A DNA stretch of 24,862 nt from Clostridiales bacterium (GTDB taxonomy: Bacteria > Bacillota > Clostridia > Oscillospirales > Oscillospiraceae): the NCBI GenBank assembly GCA_019415645.1, contig DXYV01000041.1, forward strand, positions 1 to 24,862, written 5' to 3'. The position numbers and the translations under genes are program-made. The notes below the pieces were generated by a model. The model ran no database searches. It saw nothing but the letters and a program-made list of their open reading frames with translations, and was not told the DNA's origin. Positions 22,669 to 24,862 of the stretch are shown piece by piece (position 1 is the stretch's first letter; every line of letters begins with the position of its first letter).

Positions 22669-23475
22669 ATGGCGCTCAAAGACATTACGCTGGGGCAATT
22701 TTTCCCCGGCGACACGGCGATTCACCGCATGGACCCGCGGGCCAAGCTGCTGCTGACCGTTCTCTATATCGTGGCGCTGTTCCTGGCCAGCGGAATCATT
22801 ACCTATGTTGTGCTCTTCGCCCTGCTCTGTTTGGGTGTGGCGGTCTCCCGCATCAAGCCAAAGGCCCTTCTGCGCGGTCTGAAACCGGTTCTGATCATTC
22901 TGATTGTCACCGCGATCTTGAACGTCTTTTACACGCCGGGCGATCCGGTGGTCTCTTTCTGGGTGTTTACCATCACCTGGCAGGGAATCCACAACGCCAT
23001 TTTTATGATCTGGCGCATTATGATGTTGATCTCCTGCACCTTTCTGCTGACCTATACCACCTCCCCGATCATGCTCACCGACGGGTTGGAGCAGCTGCTC
23101 GATCCGCTGAAGAAGATCCATGTTCCCGTCCATGAGCTGGCCATGATGATGTCCATTGCCCTGCGGTTTATTCCGACCCTGATCGAGGAGACTGACAAAA
23201 TCATGTCGGCCCAGCGGGCCCGCGGCGCCGATTTTGACTCCGGCAATCTGATTCAAAAGGCAAAGGCCCTGGTTCCCCTGCTGGTGCCGCTGTTTATCTC
23301 CGCCTTCCGGCGGGCCGACGAGCTGGCCACCGCCATGGAGTGCCGCTGCTATCACGGCGGCGAGGGCCGCACTCGGCTGCGGCAGCTCCGGTTCCAGGGC
23401 TCTGACATCGCCGCCCTGATTCTGGGCGCTGCCCTGGTGGCTGTGGTGCTGATTTTCCGGACTCTGGGGATCTAA
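22669..23475 (+). CDS. ecfT: ECF transporter transmembrane protein EcfT
   Basis: This membrane coupling subunit (268 aa) links the EcfA1-EcfA2 ATPases to exchangeable S-components. The N-terminus GQFFPGDTAIHRMDPRAKLL is the family hallmark. Several hydrophobic helices follow, then the cytoplasmic coupling region with the Ala-Arg-Gly motif in AQRARGADF and a second one around AMECRCYHGG. The ATG follows the ecfA2 stop without a gap (TGAATG), with a G-rich site inside ecfA2. Confidence 0.95.
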   Translation: MALKDITLGQFFPGDTAIHRMDPRAKLLLTVLYIVALFLASGIITYVVLFALLCLGVAVSRIKPKALLRGLKPVLIILIVTAILNVFYTPGDPVVSFWVFTITWQGIHNAIFMIWRIMMLISCTFLLTYTTSPIMLTDGLEQLLDPLKKIHVPVHELAMMMSIALRFIPTLIEETDKIMSAQRARGADFDSGNLIQKAKALVPLLVPLFISAFRRADELATAMECRCYHGGEGRTRLRQLRFQGSDIAALILGAALVAVVLIFRTLGI

Positions 23476-23482
23476 CAACGAC

Positions 23483-23515
23483 AAGGAGTGCGGCTTTACA
23501 GCCGCTGCAACGTCT
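23483..23515 (+). promoter_or_regulatory. Structured truA leader: distant SD plus hairpin
   Basis: The only good ribosome binding site before truA, AAGGAG (23483-23488), is 27 bases from its ATG. Between them a perfect 6-bp hairpin GCGGCT-TTAC-AGCCGC (23490-23505) would, when folded, bring the site to about 11 bases from the start. No in-frame start codon lies closer to it. Confidence 0.45.
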
Positions 23516-24268
23516 ATGACAAGGAACATTGCCCTCAAGCTCATGTACGTGGGCACCGCCTACCACGGCTGGCAGGTGCAGAAGAACGCCGTCACCGTGG
23601 AGGAGACCCTGGAAAAGGCCCTCTCCACCGTGGTGTGCCACCCGGTGAAGTGCACCGGCGCCGGACGTACCGACGCCGGCGTCCACGCCGAAACCTACAT
23701 CGCCAACTTCCGCACCACCTCCCGCATCCCCTGCGACCGCATCCCACTGGCGGTGAACACCCGCCTGCCCGACGACATCGTGGTGGTGAAGGCCACAGAG
23801 GTCCCGGAGGGTTTCAATGCCATCGGCTCCTGCATCAAAAAGGAGTACACCTACCGCATCTACAACTCCCGGCTGGGCAACGCCTTCTATGTGAACCGGG
23901 CCTGGTTCTACCCCAAGCACTTAGACGAGGACGTGATGCAGCGGGCGGCTGACTGCTTCGTGGGCACCCATGACTTCTCTGCCGTCCGTGCTGTGGGCAC
24001 CGATGTCCGCTCCCCCATCCGCACGGTGTACTACTTTAACATCAGCCGCACTGGTGACCTGATCGAGTGCAGAGTATGTGCCAACGGTTTTCTCTACAAC
24101 ATGGTGCGGGCCATGGTGGGCACCTGCGTCTACGCCGCCGAGGGGAAATTCGCTCCGGAGGAAGTGAGCGCCATTCTGGAAAGCAAGAACCGTACCGCCG
24201 CCGGTCCCACTGTACCGCCGGGCGGCCTTTACATGACCAAGTTGTGGTATGACGAGGATGTGCTGTAA
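23516..24268 (+). CDS. truA: tRNA pseudouridine(38-40) synthase TruA
   Basis: This 250-residue cytoplasmic enzyme isomerises uridines 38-40 in the tRNA anticodon arm. GAGRTDAGVHA (49-58) contains the catalytic Asp (D53). The core YHGWQ near the N-terminus (16-20), KKEYTYRI and GFLYNMVRAMVGT toward the C-terminus are family motifs. The length is normal. It follows ecfT by 40 bases, the order (ecfA1-ecfA2-ecfT-truA) common in Bacillota, but the ribosomal protein genes rplM-rpsI that often follow are absent here. Confidence 0.96.
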   Translation: MTRNIALKLMYVGTAYHGWQVQKNAVTVEETLEKALSTVVCHPVKCTGAGRTDAGVHAETYIANFRTTSRIPCDRIPLAVNTRLPDDIVVVKATEVPEGFNAIGSCIKKEYTYRIYNSRLGNAFYVNRAWFYPKHLDEDVMQRAADCFVGTHDFSAVRAVGTDVRSPIRTVYYFNISRTGDLIECRVCANGFLYNMVRAMVGTCVYAAEGKFAPEEVSAILESKNRTAAGPTVPPGGLYMTKLWYDEDVL

Positions 24269-24309
24269 GCCCTCCCCGTTCACACGACACCAGATCAGGA
24301 GCACATAAC

Positions 24310-24862
24310 ATGGAAGAACTCAGGCCGGTCCCACCGGCACCCAAGAAAAAACCAAATCCCATCCTGCGCCTGCTGGCCTTTCTCCTCACCCTGGCCCTTC
24401 TGCTGGGGGCGGTGGCCCTGGTGGCCTATCGGGACCGCATCAACCTGGACGCCATCAAACGCTACTTCACTTACCGCTCCCTGGAGCGGAGCGACTCCGG
24501 CCAGATCGACGCCTTCCAGTTCGACAGCTCCGGTCGGGGCGGCTTCTCCAGTCTTGGAGATGACCTGCTGGTGTGGTCCTCCGCCGGTATTCGGCTCTAC
24601 TCCTCCAGCGGCGTGGAATATCTCAACGACGCCCTCTCCCTTCTCCACCCGATGGCCGACATTCGGGATGACGCCGCGGTGGTCTATGATGCCGGCGGCA
24701 CCACCCTGCGGGTCTATGCCGACCGCGCTCAAATCTTCTCCCTGGACGCCGAGCAGGGCCACGAGATCCTCTCCGCCCGCATGGGTCCAGGCAGGACCTT
24801 GGCAGTAGTCACCCGGGAGACAGGCTATAAGGGGGTCGTCACCCTCTACGGCAGCGACTTCC
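24310..24862 (+). CDS. Membrane-anchored DUF5711-like protein, partial
   Basis: This gene is truncated by the window end (184 codons visible). It starts at the ATG at 24310, with CAGGAG 8 bases upstream and 41 bases after truA. A Pro/Lys-rich cytoplasmic tail (VPPAPKKKPNP) precedes one hydrophobic helix (about 18-40, rich in Leu/Ala). The rest is outside the cell and reads as repeated short beta strands (DLLVWSSAGIRLYSSSG, AAVVYDAGGTTLRVYA), a propeller-like pattern. This fits the DUF5711 family of Clostridia, whose role is not known. The reading frame stays open to the last base. Confidence 0.8.
   Translation, partial: MEELRPVPPAPKKKPNPILRLLAFLLTLALLLGAVALVAYRDRINLDAIKRYFTYRSLERSDSGQIDAFQFDSSGRGGFSSLGDDLLVWSSAGIRLYSSSGVEYLNDALSLLHPMADIRDDAAVVYDAGGTTLRVYADRAQIFSLDAEQGHEILSARMGPGRTLAVVTRETGYKGVVTLYGSDF

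Overview
The window looks like chromosomal DNA of an anaerobic member of the Bacillota, most likely a Clostridia of the Oscillospiraceae type (inference). The signs are strong AGGAGG-type ribosome binding sites, several TTG and GTG starts, a group II ECF transporter core next to truA, a lipoprotein-anchored Opp/Dpp-type transporter and oxygen-sensitive iron-sulfur flavoenzymes. No rRNA, tRNA, CRISPR array, transposase or phage gene was seen.

Layout. Bases 1 to about 8540 are read leftward. They carry guaA, which has a collapsed glutaminase domain, then an AlkD-like DNA alkylation repair gene, then a six-gene unit read from right to left: substrate-binding lipoprotein, two permeases, two ATPases and a four-helix membrane protein of unknown function. 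That unit ends in a hairpin terminator at 2244-2295. From 9105 to the window end everything reads rightward. The 564-base gap 8541-9104 separates the two arms and is AT-rich, with promoter-like and dyad sequences.

The rightward accessory block (9105-19641) holds two Old Yellow Enzyme-type Fe-S/FMN/FAD oxidoreductases, each with its own promoter-like sequence, then a terminator, a LysR-type regulator and another terminator. A tight five-gene unit follows: a double-hotdog MaoC-like hydratase and two successive ferredoxin plus AprA/FrdA-like flavoprotein pairs, with stop/start overlaps inside each pair. A 14-bp terminator closes the unit. My reading is that the transporter imports a small organic compound and the flavoenzymes reduce it in the cytoplasm, with ferredoxin or NADH as electron source. 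The substrate is not visible from sequence. Both OYE-type enzymes lack the usual active-site tyrosine, so they are not simply BaiCD or FadH copies.

The last part (19857-24862) is housekeeping: an RlmI-type SAM methyltransferase, ecfA1, ecfA2, ecfT, truA, and the start of a membrane-anchored DUF5711-like protein that runs off the window.
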